From positions 1-33,065 of the forward strand of contig CAKVOK010000042.1 in the NCBI GenBank assembly GCA_934792465.1: a stretch of 33,065 nt of DNA. The letters run 5' to 3'. The stretch is from an uncultured Clostridia bacterium. GTDB taxonomy: Bacteria; Bacillota; Clostridia; RUG12999. The notes under the pieces are model-generated. The model saw only the letters and a program-made list of their open reading frames with translations. It was not told the origin of the DNA and made no database searches. Below, piece by piece: positions 16,367 to 26,331 of the stretch; position 1 is the stretch's first letter; every line of letters begins with the position of its first letter. The position numbers and the translations under genes are program-made.

Positions 16367-18385
16367 ATGGTAAAAAAATTAATTTCAATGGCACTTACTT
16401 TGGCGATGATTTTAGGATTGCAGGTTGTCGGCTTGGCGGAGGAAACGGATGTAATTAACCAAGAAGCGGAAGTTGGGTATGTTTCAAACGGGGCAAGAGA
16501 AATTAAGGTTCATACGGGAGATTTGTCAAATTGGGCGGCGGAAAAAATGACAAATCCGAGCGGTGGAGGCTTTATCCGCTGCGTGGAAGCAAAAGCCGAC
16601 GCTACAAAAAGAGAAGAAATTACTTATACGGTAAACGCCCGGTATACCGGTATGTATGAAATGGATATTTATGCGTCAGACCCAAATAATGAACAATATA
16701 AAAGCCACTGGATGCTGAGAGTAAACGATAATTATTATAATGTTACAACGGAAAGCACAAACTGGCAGGATATGCTTCATATTGACCGGTGTAAAGCAAA
16801 AGTAAAATTAAATTCGGGAGAAAATACAATTACAATTCGGCTTGGCGGAACAAGAAAGGCAAATGCAGCGATGCATTTTTATATGGACAATTTTGTATTG
16901 ACATATAATCCGAACTTAAAGGTTACCGATGTGACGAGTATCGAGGGAGAAAGCATTCCGGGGCTTGAAATGTCGGCGGCTTCGGGCAATAAAAAGCTTG
17001 TGAAGGTAAACGACAGCGATTCAAGCGGCGGAGCATATATCAGAGCGCATAAAAGCGGAAGCAATGAACCCGAACTTTTCAATGCAGCATACACGGTAAC
17101 AATGCAGGAAGCCGGCATATACGGAATGCAGCTTTTCGGAACTGTATGGAGCGGATGCGCACAGTGCAGCAATTATTGTATGACAATAAACGGGAAAGTA
17201 TATGAACCGCGGTATGCGGGTAAATATGCAGATGAGCATGTTGACCACTTATATGCGGAGTTTCCTCTTGAACAGGGCGAAAACACAATTTATTTCGAAT
17301 GTAGCTCAAAGGGCAATAAGCCGGGAGAAAATGTATATTTTATAATTGACAGATTCGACCTCGAATATCTCGGAAATAAAGATTATGCGGATAAATTTAT
17401 AAAGGTTGAGGGTGAAGATTTTAACGTTTGCTCTGAGTATTATATAAAGAATGATCCGTCCGGTCTTATAAAGCCTCTCAGCGGAGGTTACTGCGGACAG
17501 ATTACGGGATATTCCGGCTGGGCGGAATACGAGTTTTATGCGCCTGTGGCAGGTATGTACGGTATGGAGCTTTACGGAACCAATCCGAATGAATCGGGAC
17601 ACAGCGCATACACAATGACTGTCAACGGCACTGAATATCCGATTAGATTTAAGAAATATGATAACCGTCAGTTCAGGCACAACTATGCCGATGTATTGCT
17701 TAAACAGGGTGTAAATAAAGTCAAATTCAATATTGATAAAAAAGCAACGACGGGAGTAACAAATTATTATTTCTTCATGGACAAATTTACATTTAACTAC
17801 AATCCGATATTGGAAACACCGTATAAATCGAATAATGATATTGTAACGGGAAGTTTTAATATAAATAATGTGATTTTGCATGTAAACGACACGATAAATA
17901 TTACGGCGGACGGTATTGATGAGTCGGGAAAGGCTGTTGAAGGCTGTTCCGCAACGTATAAGAGCAATGATGAAAACGTTGCAAAGATTGAAAATAATAT
18001 GCTCATTGCAACGGGTGTGGGAAGCACTGTTGTTGAAGCCGAAATACACAAAGGCGATGCGGTTGTAATGGCATTTGCCGAGGTAAATGTTTATGATGAT
18101 TCTACTACCGCTTATTTAGTTGATAAAAATTTTGCCGGTGATGCCGCATCGATAAAATTAGTTAATGCCGATGAGATTAATGACCTGAATACAAACGTAA
18201 TATATGCTATATATGACGGAACTAAATTAAAGGATATAACGGTCAGGGAAAATATCAATGTCGGTCCGGCAAGAACATTGGATATTTCTTTGATGAATGA
18301 GGCATTTTCTGAAGGAAATACCGTAAAACTCTTTTGCTGGGATTCGATGGATAATATATCGCCGATGGCGGCTGTTATTCAATAG
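16367..18385 (+). CDS. Secreted multi-CBM protein B with Ig-like domain
   Basis: This 672-residue exported protein has a signal peptide (about 1-24) starting MVKKLI, close to that of A. Three CBM6/CBM35-like modules lie at about 27-185, 190-340 and 342-480, then an Ig-like domain (about 488-578) and the shared C-terminal domain (582-672, ending LFCWDSMDNISPM). The third module is very close to the second tail module of C: both have YGTNPNE, HSAY-MTVNG and RHNYA. Module 2 has an unusual cysteine cluster, Cys264, Cys267 and Cys271. No enzyme, SLH or sortase motif is present. It looks like the tail of C made as a separate polypeptide. AAAGGGAGG precedes the ATG. Likely a substrate-binding or matrix protein of the surface machinery; function not proven. 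Confidence 0.7.
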   Translation: MVKKLISMALTLAMILGLQVVGLAEETDVINQEAEVGYVSNGAREIKVHTGDLSNWAAEKMTNPSGGGFIRCVEAKADATKREEITYTVNARYTGMYEMDIYASDPNNEQYKSHWMLRVNDNYYNVTTESTNWQDMLHIDRCKAKVKLNSGENTITIRLGGTRKANAAMHFYMDNFVLTYNPNLKVTDVTSIEGESIPGLEMSAASGNKKLVKVNDSDSSGGAYIRAHKSGSNEPELFNAAYTVTMQEAGIYGMQLFGTVWSGCAQCSNYCMTINGKVYEPRYAGKYADEHVDHLYAEFPLEQGENTIYFECSSKGNKPGENVYFIIDRFDLEYLGNKDYADKFIKVEGEDFNVCSEYYIKNDPSGLIKPLSGGYCGQITGYSGWAEYEFYAPVAGMYGMELYGTNPNESGHSAYTMTVNGTEYPIRFKKYDNRQFRHNYADVLLKQGVNKVKFNIDKKATTGVTNYYFFMDKFTFNYNPILETPYKSNNDIVTGSFNINNVILHVNDTINITADGIDESGKAVEGCSATYKSNDENVAKIENNMLIATGVGSTVVEAEIHKGDAVVMAFAEVNVYDDSTTAYLVDKNFAGDAASIKLVNADEINDLNTNVIYAIYDGTKLKDITVRENINVGPARTLDISLMNEAFSEGNTVKLFCWDSMDNISPMAAVIQ

Positions 18386-18417
18386 TATTTGCAAAACTCT
18401 GAAAAGGAGCAATTAAT

Positions 18418-21400
18418 GTGAGAAAGCTTATATTGTTTGTTATTATTGCTTTTATGCTGAATGTTTGTCCGGTTAATGCGGAAACCTCTGTAATACATGC
18501 GGAAGCGGAAAATTACACATCAAAAAACAGTAATTTAATACAAACCATGAAGAGGACGGGATTGTCGAACGGTTCTGCCATGGTGGTGTACAACAGCAGC
18601 GGCAACAGAAATTATGAGTTGAATTACAATGTGAATTGTGAGTCGGCGGGCATATACAATTTTTCGGCAGGAATTTCACCTATCGGCAATGTATATTACT
18701 CGGAGTTTGAAATATACATAAACAACATGAAAATTGATACGGGCGAGGAAAATGCAAAGCTTGTATCGGAAATTCAGGCGGATTGGTCGCTAAAAGCAAA
18801 TATATATGATTTCGGTGCGGTAACGCTTCATAGCGGTACAAATTCGGTGAAGATAGTAATTCCCGAAAACAGATATATTGATAACCAAACGATATTTGCT
18901 TTCGATTATTTTAATTTTGAAAAGGTGACGGCGGGCGCTTTCGAGATACATAGCGTTACAAATGATAATTTCGGTGTATTCGAAAAGTCTTCGGGTATAA
19001 ATTATAAAATTAATCTGAAAAGACCTGTTGCATCGGCAATATCATTGCGGTATGAAATAACCGATTTTTACGGAAACATTGTTTTCTCCGATAATATTAA
19101 TTTGTCGGAGAAAACAATATCGTATGACGTGAGGCCGGATAATATTCCCGTAGGCTGGTATTCTTTAAAACTATCATATAACGGCAGCTGCGTATTTGAA
19201 ACGGACTTTAGCATTGTTGCCGATTTCACGGGACGGACAACGGCAGATACACCGTTCGCACTTGATTTTGCAAGCGATTGGCTGGTAAGCAATAAAACGA
19301 AAATTAAGAAGTATGCAGCAGCGGCAAGGCTTGCGGGCGCAAAATGGGTAAGAGAAAGATTCAGATGGAATGATATTCAAAGCTCGGATTCTTCGTATAA
19401 TTATCTTCCGTTGGAAAGAGCGGCAACGATAATTTCGGACGAAGGTCTGAATATATCGGAAGCCTTTCATGATAAAGCAGGTTTTGTGAGCAGTGACGGC
19501 ACACATATGCCCAAAGATTTGTTTACGGTATACAATATGCAGAAAAATGCTGCCGCAAAAATGAAAGGGAAAGTCGGCTCATGGGAGGTTTGGAACGAGG
19601 AAGACAGCGATTATTGGAAAGGCACGATGGATGATTATGCGGCATTTGCAAAGGCTGCTGCGATAGGAATAAGTGATTCGGGCAGCAATGCATTAAAATC
19701 TATAGGAGGTCTTGCCACAGCACCGACCAACGGATATTATAACTCCTGTATATCCGCCGAGCATATGCTGATGAATGATGTGCTTGATTATTTTGATATA
19801 TATAATTATCATATGTACAGCAATGCCGGGAACGGAGAATTTCCGACAGCCGTCGGTGCCAATACAAAGAGCCATAGAGAGGGAATATACAGTTACAGCG
19901 AAAATATGCTGCCGATGTGGATGGGAGAAACAGGATATATTATTACATCAAATAATGCTCCGGCAAAAGAGGAACTTTTAATGCAGGCACGAGGTGTGAT
20001 AAGCGTTATTACCCAAGACCTTGCGGCAGGTGCGGATAAAGTATTTTACTTTATTTTACCCCCGTATAAACAAGGAGCAAGTATACACGGATTATTTACT
20101 CGTGACGGTATACCTACGCCGGCATACAGTGTATATTCAAATATTACATATCAGTTGGGCGAGGGAAAATATAAAGGGAATGTTGCAGACTTGCCGGAAA
20201 ATGCGGAAGGCTATTTGTTTGACAGCGGGAAATCGGATGTGGCCGTTATATGGAGTTTAACCGACCAAAGCTATAAGCTGCCGGAAAATACCGTAGCTTT
20301 AGATATGTTCGGAAGTATAATAGAAAACAACGGAACAGTAACGTTATCCAAAAATCCGATATATATAAAATATAAAGCAATTGCGGATTTTTCGGAATAT
20401 TATGAGAGAAAAAAGACAGAAGCGGTATTAACGGAACGAAGTTTTAACGAAGCGAAGCGCATTGTTATGCGTCAGAATTTTTTTGACGCTTCGGACAGTT
20501 CGGTTAAATATTTGGGGCATCAGGTAAGCAATGGAATGAGTATTGAACTTGAAGTCTACAATTTTAATACTGCCGAAAAAACGGTTGAATTATCGGCAGA
20601 CATAACAAAAGGATATGAAATAAGCCCAAAAGAGGCAAAAATCACAATCCCGGCAATGAGCAAAGGAACAACAACATTTACATTGTGCGGTTCGAGTGAT
20701 GATTTGGGATATTTAACGTTTAAAGGTAGTATAGACGGCAGAGAAACTACAGTAAGTGTGTCAAAACTTTGTGCGGCTTCGGAAAGCATATCCAAGGAGA
20801 TAACAAACTTTGAAAATTTCGGGAATCCATCAAAATGGAGGTATACTTCTCAGGCAGGAGTAACTAAAACGGTTTCGATAAGCGGGCAGACGGCAAAGTT
20901 TACATTAACGCCGAATCCAAATGCAAGTGATTGCTATATGTATCCTTATTTCGGTTTGACGCAGAATGATAAAAAAGGGCTTGAGAACGCAACAAATTTA
21001 AGGTTTGACATTGATATTCCCACATTTTATTCAAGCTTCAGAGGTCATATATTTATGATGCTGAATGACGGGAGAAAGTTTTGGTATCCGAAGGATATTG
21101 TATACAAGGCAGGCAAACACACGTATGATGTTAAGCTTGAAGATTTCATTTTATATTATGACGGAGAAAATATTTCAAAGAATGATTTGGGAAGGGTTGA
21201 AATGCTGGCAGTCGGATTTAATGCAGGCGTAGAGACATTACCTCAATATTTTACAATTGAAAATTTGGGATATTATGCGGACGAAATTGCGGAAAATGTA
21301 ACCGAAAAGGTGGAAATCAACAGAATTAATCCGGGGGATTTACAGGCTGAGGCGGTTCTGCCGGAATCGGCGGACAAATCGGAGCTAAAGGTTTTGATAA

Positions 21401-23064
21401 ACGGCGAAAAGTGTGAATATGTTCTGAACAATAATAACGTAACCGTAGACTTATCGGGTCTTAACCGGGGTTGCTACGAACTGTATATAGGGGCGAAGAA
21501 GACGAACAGTCCGGAGGTCTTAAGAGCCACTGCCGAATTTACAACGGAAGAAATTATTTCGGAAGAAACAATAAAGCCTATAACGGTTGAAGCAGAAGAC
21601 TATACTTCGGTTTTAAACTCAAATTATCCGTTTCAGATACAGGATGTTGTTAAAGACAATTATCCGGAGCTTGACGGCACAAGCCGAGGAAAGTTTATCA
21701 GAGTCTGGAAAGCGACAGCGGCGGGCAATGTAGATAATTATCAGGTTATATATAACGTTGAAGCACCGGAATCGGGAATGTATAAAATGGATTTGTTTGC
21801 AACGGCTCCGGATAACAAGGCTATAGCCAGCAATTACGTTGTGACGGTCAATGACAGCTATTGCGATGTTGTACCGTATAAAGATTATATCGGAATGATG
21901 CGGCATAACAAGGCGGTTATAAAACTGAATAAAGGATTAAATACCGTAAAAATACGACTGATGTCGTTAAGAAACAGCGACAGCGCCGCATATTTTTATA
22001 TGGATAAATTTGTGCTTACATATGACAAAACGCTTAAATATACCGATACAATAAATGTCGAGGGAGAGGAATGGAACGAAGCGTCGGCAGGGTTTAAGAT
22101 TAACGATTACAATTACAATTTGAGCTATTTGAACAGACCTTTAAGCGGCGGCTTTTTTGCACAGGCGGATATGTATAATGCCGGGTATGCCGAATATGAA
22201 GTGTATGTGCCGTTATCGGGCGAATACGGTATGGACATATATGGGACAAATCCGAACGAAGCCGCACACAGTGCATATAAAATGACTGTAAACGGGGGAA
22301 AATACAGTGTTGATTTTAAGTCATACGATAACCGCGAATTCAGACACAACTATGCACAAGTTATGCTGAAACAGGGGTTAAATACAATAAGATTTGACAT
22401 AACCGGGAAAAACAGCAGCGGACTCTATTATTTTAGGTTGGATAACTTCAAATTAAATTACAATCCGCAGTACAGCTTGTCGGCTGCATCGGGCAAGAAT
22501 ATGGAAAAAGGCAGTCTGAATATTAATAATGCTGTTTTGAATGTTGGTGATACAATAAATTTGGAAGCATACGGAATTGATGATGAAGGAATGATTGTCG
22601 GCGATTGTGAGGTTACTTATACAAGCGGCAATGAAAGTGCGGCGGTAATTCAAAACAACGTACTTACGGCAGTGGGAAGAGGAAAAGCGGAGATTACGGC
22701 TGTAATAGAAAAAAATTCAAAAGCCGTAACGGTGACAACCGATGTGAACGTGTATGCGAATACGGAAAGTATATACGTTACGGATAAAAATATCACGGAT
22801 AATATATTGGGGATTAAACTCGTCAATAAAAATCCCAAAAAGGAAACGACCGTAAACTTAATATATGCGGTTTATGACGGAACCGCACTTAAAAATTTAA
22901 CAATAAAAAACGGGATTGTTTTAAACGCACTGCGGACAGCTTTAATAACATTTGAAAATCCCGGAATTAAAGACGGTAACAAATCGAAAATATTTGTTTG
23001 GAATACGTTTGATGATATTAAACCGATGTGTTTACCGATTGAATGGACAGCTATCAAGGAGTGA
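18418..23064 (+). CDS. Secreted clan GH-A-like glycoside hydrolase C with CBM tail
   Basis: This 1548-residue exported protein starts at GTG 18418, with AAAAGGAG 8 bp upstream; an overlapping out-of-frame ATG is followed at once by TGA. Order: signal peptide (1-21), CBM-like module (about 25-170), Ig-like linker (about 172-272), TIM-barrel catalytic domain (about 278-610), a beta-domain (about 665-790), a CBM-like domain (about 792-960), another beta-domain (to about 1048), two CBM6/35-like modules (1052-1205, 1212-1355), an Ig-like domain (1362-1450) and the shared C-terminal domain (1452-1548). The barrel shows Glu394 in WEVWNEE and Glu504 in MGETGY, 110 residues apart, as expected for a retaining clan GH-A acid/base and nucleophile. 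I cannot assign a GH family. It is the best candidate for the enzyme that first cuts the polysaccharide. Paralogue D starts 5 bp later. Confidence 0.75.
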   Translation: MRKLILFVIIAFMLNVCPVNAETSVIHAEAENYTSKNSNLIQTMKRTGLSNGSAMVVYNSSGNRNYELNYNVNCESAGIYNFSAGISPIGNVYYSEFEIYINNMKIDTGEENAKLVSEIQADWSLKANIYDFGAVTLHSGTNSVKIVIPENRYIDNQTIFAFDYFNFEKVTAGAFEIHSVTNDNFGVFEKSSGINYKINLKRPVASAISLRYEITDFYGNIVFSDNINLSEKTISYDVRPDNIPVGWYSLKLSYNGSCVFETDFSIVADFTGRTTADTPFALDFASDWLVSNKTKIKKYAAAARLAGAKWVRERFRWNDIQSSDSSYNYLPLERAATIISDEGLNISEAFHDKAGFVSSDGTHMPKDLFTVYNMQKNAAAKMKGKVGSWEVWNEEDSDYWKGTMDDYAAFAKAAAIGISDSGSNALKSIGGLATAPTNGYYNSCISAEHMLMNDVLDYFDIYNYHMYSNAGNGEFPTAVGANTKSHREGIYSYSENMLPMWMGETGYIITSNNAPAKEELLMQARGVISVITQDLAAGADKVFYFILPPYKQGASIHGLFTRDGIPTPAYSVYSNITYQLGEGKYKGNVADLPENAEGYLFDSGKSDVAVIWSLTDQSYKLPENTVALDMFGSIIENNGTVTLSKNPIYIKYKAIADFSEYYERKKTEAVLTERSFNEAKRIVMRQNFFDASDSSVKYLGHQVSNGMSIELEVYNFNTAEKTVELSADITKGYEISPKEAKITIPAMSKGTTTFTLCGSSDDLGYLTFKGSIDGRETTVSVSKLCAASESISKEITNFENFGNPSKWRYTSQAGVTKTVSISGQTAKFTLTPNPNASDCYMYPYFGLTQNDKKGLENATNLRFDIDIPTFYSSFRGHIFMMLNDGRKFWYPKDIVYKAGKHTYDVKLEDFILYYDGENISKNDLGRVEMLAVGFNAGVETLPQYFTIENLGYYADEIAENVTEKVEINRINPGDLQAEAVLPESADKSELKVLINGEKCEYVLNNNNVTVDLSGLNRGCYELYIGAKKTNSPEVLRATAEFTTEEIISEETIKPITVEAEDYTSVLNSNYPFQIQDVVKDNYPELDGTSRGKFIRVWKATAAGNVDNYQVIYNVEAPESGMYKMDLFATAPDNKAIASNYVVTVNDSYCDVVPYKDYIGMMRHNKAVIKLNKGLNTVKIRLMSLRNSDSAAYFYMDKFVLTYDKTLKYTDTINVEGEEWNEASAGFKINDYNYNLSYLNRPLSGGFFAQADMYNAGYAEYEVYVPLSGEYGMDIYGTNPNEAAHSAYKMTVNGGKYSVDFKSYDNREFRHNYAQVMLKQGLNTIRFDITGKNSSGLYYFRLDNFKLNYNPQYSLSAASGKNMEKGSLNINNAVLNVGDTINLEAYGIDDEGMIVGDCEVTYTSGNESAAVIQNNVLTAVGRGKAEITAVIEKNSKAVTVTTDVNVYANTESIYVTDKNITDNILGIKLVNKNPKKETTVNLIYAVYDGTALKNLTIKNGIVLNALRTALITFENPGIKDGNKSKIFVWNTFDDIKPMCLPIEWTAIKE

Positions 23065-23069
23065 TGTAA

Positions 23070-26000
23070 ATGAAAAAAATAATGAAATTTATAAGTATAT
23101 TTGCTATTATTTCGGTATTTATGACGGGAAATCCGGCTATGGTTTGTGCGGATGGTGTAGAAATATGGGTTGAGGGAGAAAGCCAGCCCGACAAATATGA
23201 AATAAAAACGTCAAGCAGATCCAGCGGCAATGCTTTTTTGCAGATGTGGTCCACAGGCACAAACATACTGACGCAGACATTTACGGCAGGTGAGGCGGGC
23301 GAATATCAGTTTACAATACGTTGCGGCGGTTATGGACATAATTGCGCAACGGATTTGTCTGTAAGTGTTAACGGCGGTGAAATGATAAAAATTATAGAAA
23401 ATGAAACGGTTAAAAAGTATAATGACGGCTATACTGAGGATTTGGGCGGAAGCAGCGCCAGGACGTGGCGTTTTAATACAACATTCCGTCTGAATAAAGG
23501 TACAAATAAAATAATGTTTTTGAATGACGGAAAGCTGCCGACAACTGACGGAAGCTTAAGAACAGCTCAGCGTATCGACTATTATAAATTTACAAAGGTT
23601 GACGGCAAACAATCAACAAACATAGATAATGTAGAATGTGTGAACGGTGTTTTGAATGTGTTTGAAAAGGGTCAGAACGTGGCATTTAAGGTTAATACCA
23701 TGAGCGAAGCGGCAGAGAGCCGCAAATATAACTTTGAAGTATCCGATTTTTGGGGGAAAAAAATTATTACCGATACGATAACGATAGCGAAAGGCTGCAA
23801 ATCCGCAACCCTTAATTTCGGAACTTTTGATTTGGGTTGGTACAGACTGAAAATTACCGATGGCGGTAAAGAATATTACAATAAGGGATTTTCGGTTATA
23901 CACCCCTATTCTTCAAGAGAAAAATATGAAAGCACGCCGTTTGGATTTGACTTTGCAAGTACGCAGCTTGTCAAGGACAAATCAATGATAGGCGACTATG
24001 CGAAAGCGGCGCGCCTTGCCGGAGCAACGTGGGTGAGAGAAAGGTATGGATGGAATTATAATGCCTCGGCGAATAAAACCGATATAAGCGATATGCTTCC
24101 CGGAGTAAACCCGATATCAAGCGAAGGAATTGATATTCTTGAAACCTTTGACGGAAGAGGTTTTAGCTGGGATGACGGAAAAGGCGGAATTGACGGAACT
24201 CCGGCAGATATATTTGACGCATATAATTTCGGCAGATTAAACGCTGCCGCATTAGACGGCAAAGTAAGCGGATGGGAAATGCTTAACGAGTGCGAAGGCG
24301 GTTTTTGGAAAGGTTCTCTTGATGATGCTGCGGCATTTATAAAGGCAGCCTCTATAGGCGTGGATGACTCGGGTTCGGAAGCACTCAAATTATTCGGCGG
24401 ATTTTCCGTTGCGCCGACAGACGGACTTAAAGCGGCAGCATATGGAGCAGAGCATTTTCTGATGAATGATATATTACGATATTCGGACGCAAATAATTTT
24501 CATGAGTATAGCTTTGACAGATATATGATTAACGGCGGCAACTTAATTAAGCGCGGAGACGGAATGAAAGAAGCGGCAAATGCGTATTGGGGTGAAAACA
24601 ACAAAATTTTGTGGTGCTCGGAAACGGCGCTTACGCTTATAAGCGGCACGCCTGATACAGAGGAGCTTTTGCATTCACAGGCGAGAGGGGCGGTAACCGT
24701 TCCGGTGAAGCACTTTGCAAACGGAACAAGAAAGATAAATTATTTTATTCTTCCTCATTATATGGAAGATAGCGCATCTTTCGGAATATTCGGCGACGGA
24801 TACCCGTATGCGGTTTACAGCGTATATTCCAATACCACATATCAGCTTGGAAAGGCAGAGTATAAAGGAAAACTCGCTGATTTGCCGGAGGGCGCAAGAG
24901 GCGAACTGTTTAATAACGGAAAAAATGACGTTGCTGTTATCTGGGGCGATAAAGTATCAAGCATGAACTTGGAAAACACAAAAAATGCCGTAATGATTGA
25001 TATGTTCGGTATCGAAACAAAGCTTAAAGATAATCCGACAATAACATTTTCAAACTATCCGATTTTCGTGAGATTTGAGGATAAAGCCGATGACAAGCTT
25101 TATTTCCCGACAAGCTTATCCGAAACGTATACAACAAGCAAGAAAGATGAAACACGCCACTACGCACCAAATGAAAAAATTGTTTTGCGTCAGGATTTCG
25201 AGGGAGATTATACAAGCCAGGTAAGAAGCTACGGGCATACCTGCGATTTGCAAAACGGAAACAGAGTTACTCTTGAATTGTATAACTTCAATAACAGCAG
25301 CCAAGTTGTGGATATTAATGCCCGGATAGGTCCGGGACTTGAAGTTTATCCCGAAAATGCGCAGATTACTGTTGACGCAATGGGAAAGGCTACGGCGGAT
25401 TTTACAGTTAAACTTAAAAATAAAGATGAAATTTCGGGGGAATTTGAATTTCTGAAGTTTAGCGGAAATACGGCAGACGGCGAAATATCGCACAGTGTAT
25501 CCAAAATATATGTCGGAAGTGAAAAGATCGCAGTTGAGCCCGAATTTGTTTTCGAAAACTCAAAGACTGCGGATGGCTGGGAGATTGCCGGAAATTCAAA
25601 TCCCGGTACTGTTGTAAACGCTTCGGATACGGGAGACGGCGTAGACTTTACTATCAGCAAATGGGGCAGCGGTGACAGATATTTCTATCCGTATTTTAAG
25701 GTTACGGATGAAGAACGTGCTATGATGGAAGGTAAAAACGGTCTGTGCTTTACCATGTATGTTCCTGAGTATATAAGTAATTTCAGAGGCAATATGTTCA
25801 TGAAAACCGATGACGGCAGAAAATATTGGGTAAGTGAGGCAAATCAGTACCTGAAAGGCTGGAATCAGTATTATGTGGATTTGGAAAAAATAGAACTTTT
25901 TTCAAGTCCTCTCGGCGCACTTGACGCACGTCCGCTCTTATGGTCAGAGGTAACGGAAATAGGGATTGGATGTAATTCTACGCAGGATTATTCACCGCCG

Positions 26001-26321
26001 TATATAATTAAAGATATCGGAATGTATACAAAGATAGATAAAAATGCGAATATATTCAAATTTGACGGCATTGAAGACGGCGGCAAGACTAAGGCGGGAG
26101 AAGATGTGAACATAAATATTACCGTTGCGGATGGTATGGATATGTCAACGGCAAGGCTGATGCTTAATGAAAAAGAGTTTACTGATTTTACCGTAAACGG
26201 TAATGTTGTAAATGTGAAACTGAAAAACATAAAGCGGGGAGATTATTCGTTATTTATTGCCTGCGAGAAGCCTTATGTAGAAGACATAAAAAGAAAAACA
26301 ATTTCGTTTAGAGCCGAATAG
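23070..26321 (+). CDS. Secreted clan GH-A-like glycoside hydrolase D
   Basis: This 1083-residue exported protein is a paralogue of C without its tail. Order: signal peptide (about 1-27), CBM-like module (about 30-185), Ig-like linker (about 190-285), catalytic barrel (289-640), beta-domain (about 660-800), CBM-like domain (about 820-985) and a final beta-domain (about 990-1083). The barrel opens TPFGFDFAS, matching TPFALDFAS in C, and keeps KAARLAGATWVRER. Glu407 in WEMLNE and Glu518 in WCSETA, 111 apart, are the likely acid/base and nucleophile. The nucleophile neighbourhood (CSETA against GETGY) differs from C, so the two may differ in specificity. It lacks the CBM pair, Ig-like domain and C-terminal domain of C, and has no SLH. 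Its ATG is 5 bp after the stop of C; the two are surely co-translated. GH family unknown. Confidence 0.75.
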   Translation: MKKIMKFISIFAIISVFMTGNPAMVCADGVEIWVEGESQPDKYEIKTSSRSSGNAFLQMWSTGTNILTQTFTAGEAGEYQFTIRCGGYGHNCATDLSVSVNGGEMIKIIENETVKKYNDGYTEDLGGSSARTWRFNTTFRLNKGTNKIMFLNDGKLPTTDGSLRTAQRIDYYKFTKVDGKQSTNIDNVECVNGVLNVFEKGQNVAFKVNTMSEAAESRKYNFEVSDFWGKKIITDTITIAKGCKSATLNFGTFDLGWYRLKITDGGKEYYNKGFSVIHPYSSREKYESTPFGFDFASTQLVKDKSMIGDYAKAARLAGATWVRERYGWNYNASANKTDISDMLPGVNPISSEGIDILETFDGRGFSWDDGKGGIDGTPADIFDAYNFGRLNAAALDGKVSGWEMLNECEGGFWKGSLDDAAAFIKAASIGVDDSGSEALKLFGGFSVAPTDGLKAAAYGAEHFLMNDILRYSDANNFHEYSFDRYMINGGNLIKRGDGMKEAANAYWGENNKILWCSETALTLISGTPDTEELLHSQARGAVTVPVKHFANGTRKINYFILPHYMEDSASFGIFGDGYPYAVYSVYSNTTYQLGKAEYKGKLADLPEGARGELFNNGKNDVAVIWGDKVSSMNLENTKNAVMIDMFGIETKLKDNPTITFSNYPIFVRFEDKADDKLYFPTSLSETYTTSKKDETRHYAPNEKIVLRQDFEGDYTSQVRSYGHTCDLQNGNRVTLELYNFNNSSQVVDINARIGPGLEVYPENAQITVDAMGKATADFTVKLKNKDEISGEFEFLKFSGNTADGEISHSVSKIYVGSEKIAVEPEFVFENSKTADGWEIAGNSNPGTVVNASDTGDGVDFTISKWGSGDRYFYPYFKVTDEERAMMEGKNGLCFTMYVPEYISNFRGNMFMKTDDGRKYWVSEANQYLKGWNQYYVDLEKIELFSSPLGALDARPLLWSEVTEIGIGCNSTQDYSPPYIIKDIGMYTKIDKNANIFKFDGIEDGGKTKAGEDVNINITVADGMDMSTARLMLNEKEFTDFTVNGNVVNVKLKNIKRGDYSLFIACEKPYVEDIKRKTISFRAE

Positions 26322-26331
26322 GAGTAAGAAG

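Noticed and set aside
17306..18049. A 247-codon open frame on the minus strand
   Set aside because: It lies wholly antisense to protein B, whose signal peptide, modules and C-terminal domain are clear; the antisense product is rich in Ile, Arg and Cys with no recognisable domain.
18416..18421. ATG directly followed by TGA just before protein C
   Set aside because: It is out of frame with C and would make only one residue; the GTG at 18418 with its good ribosome binding site is the start. A minimal start-stop regulatory element is possible but unsupported.
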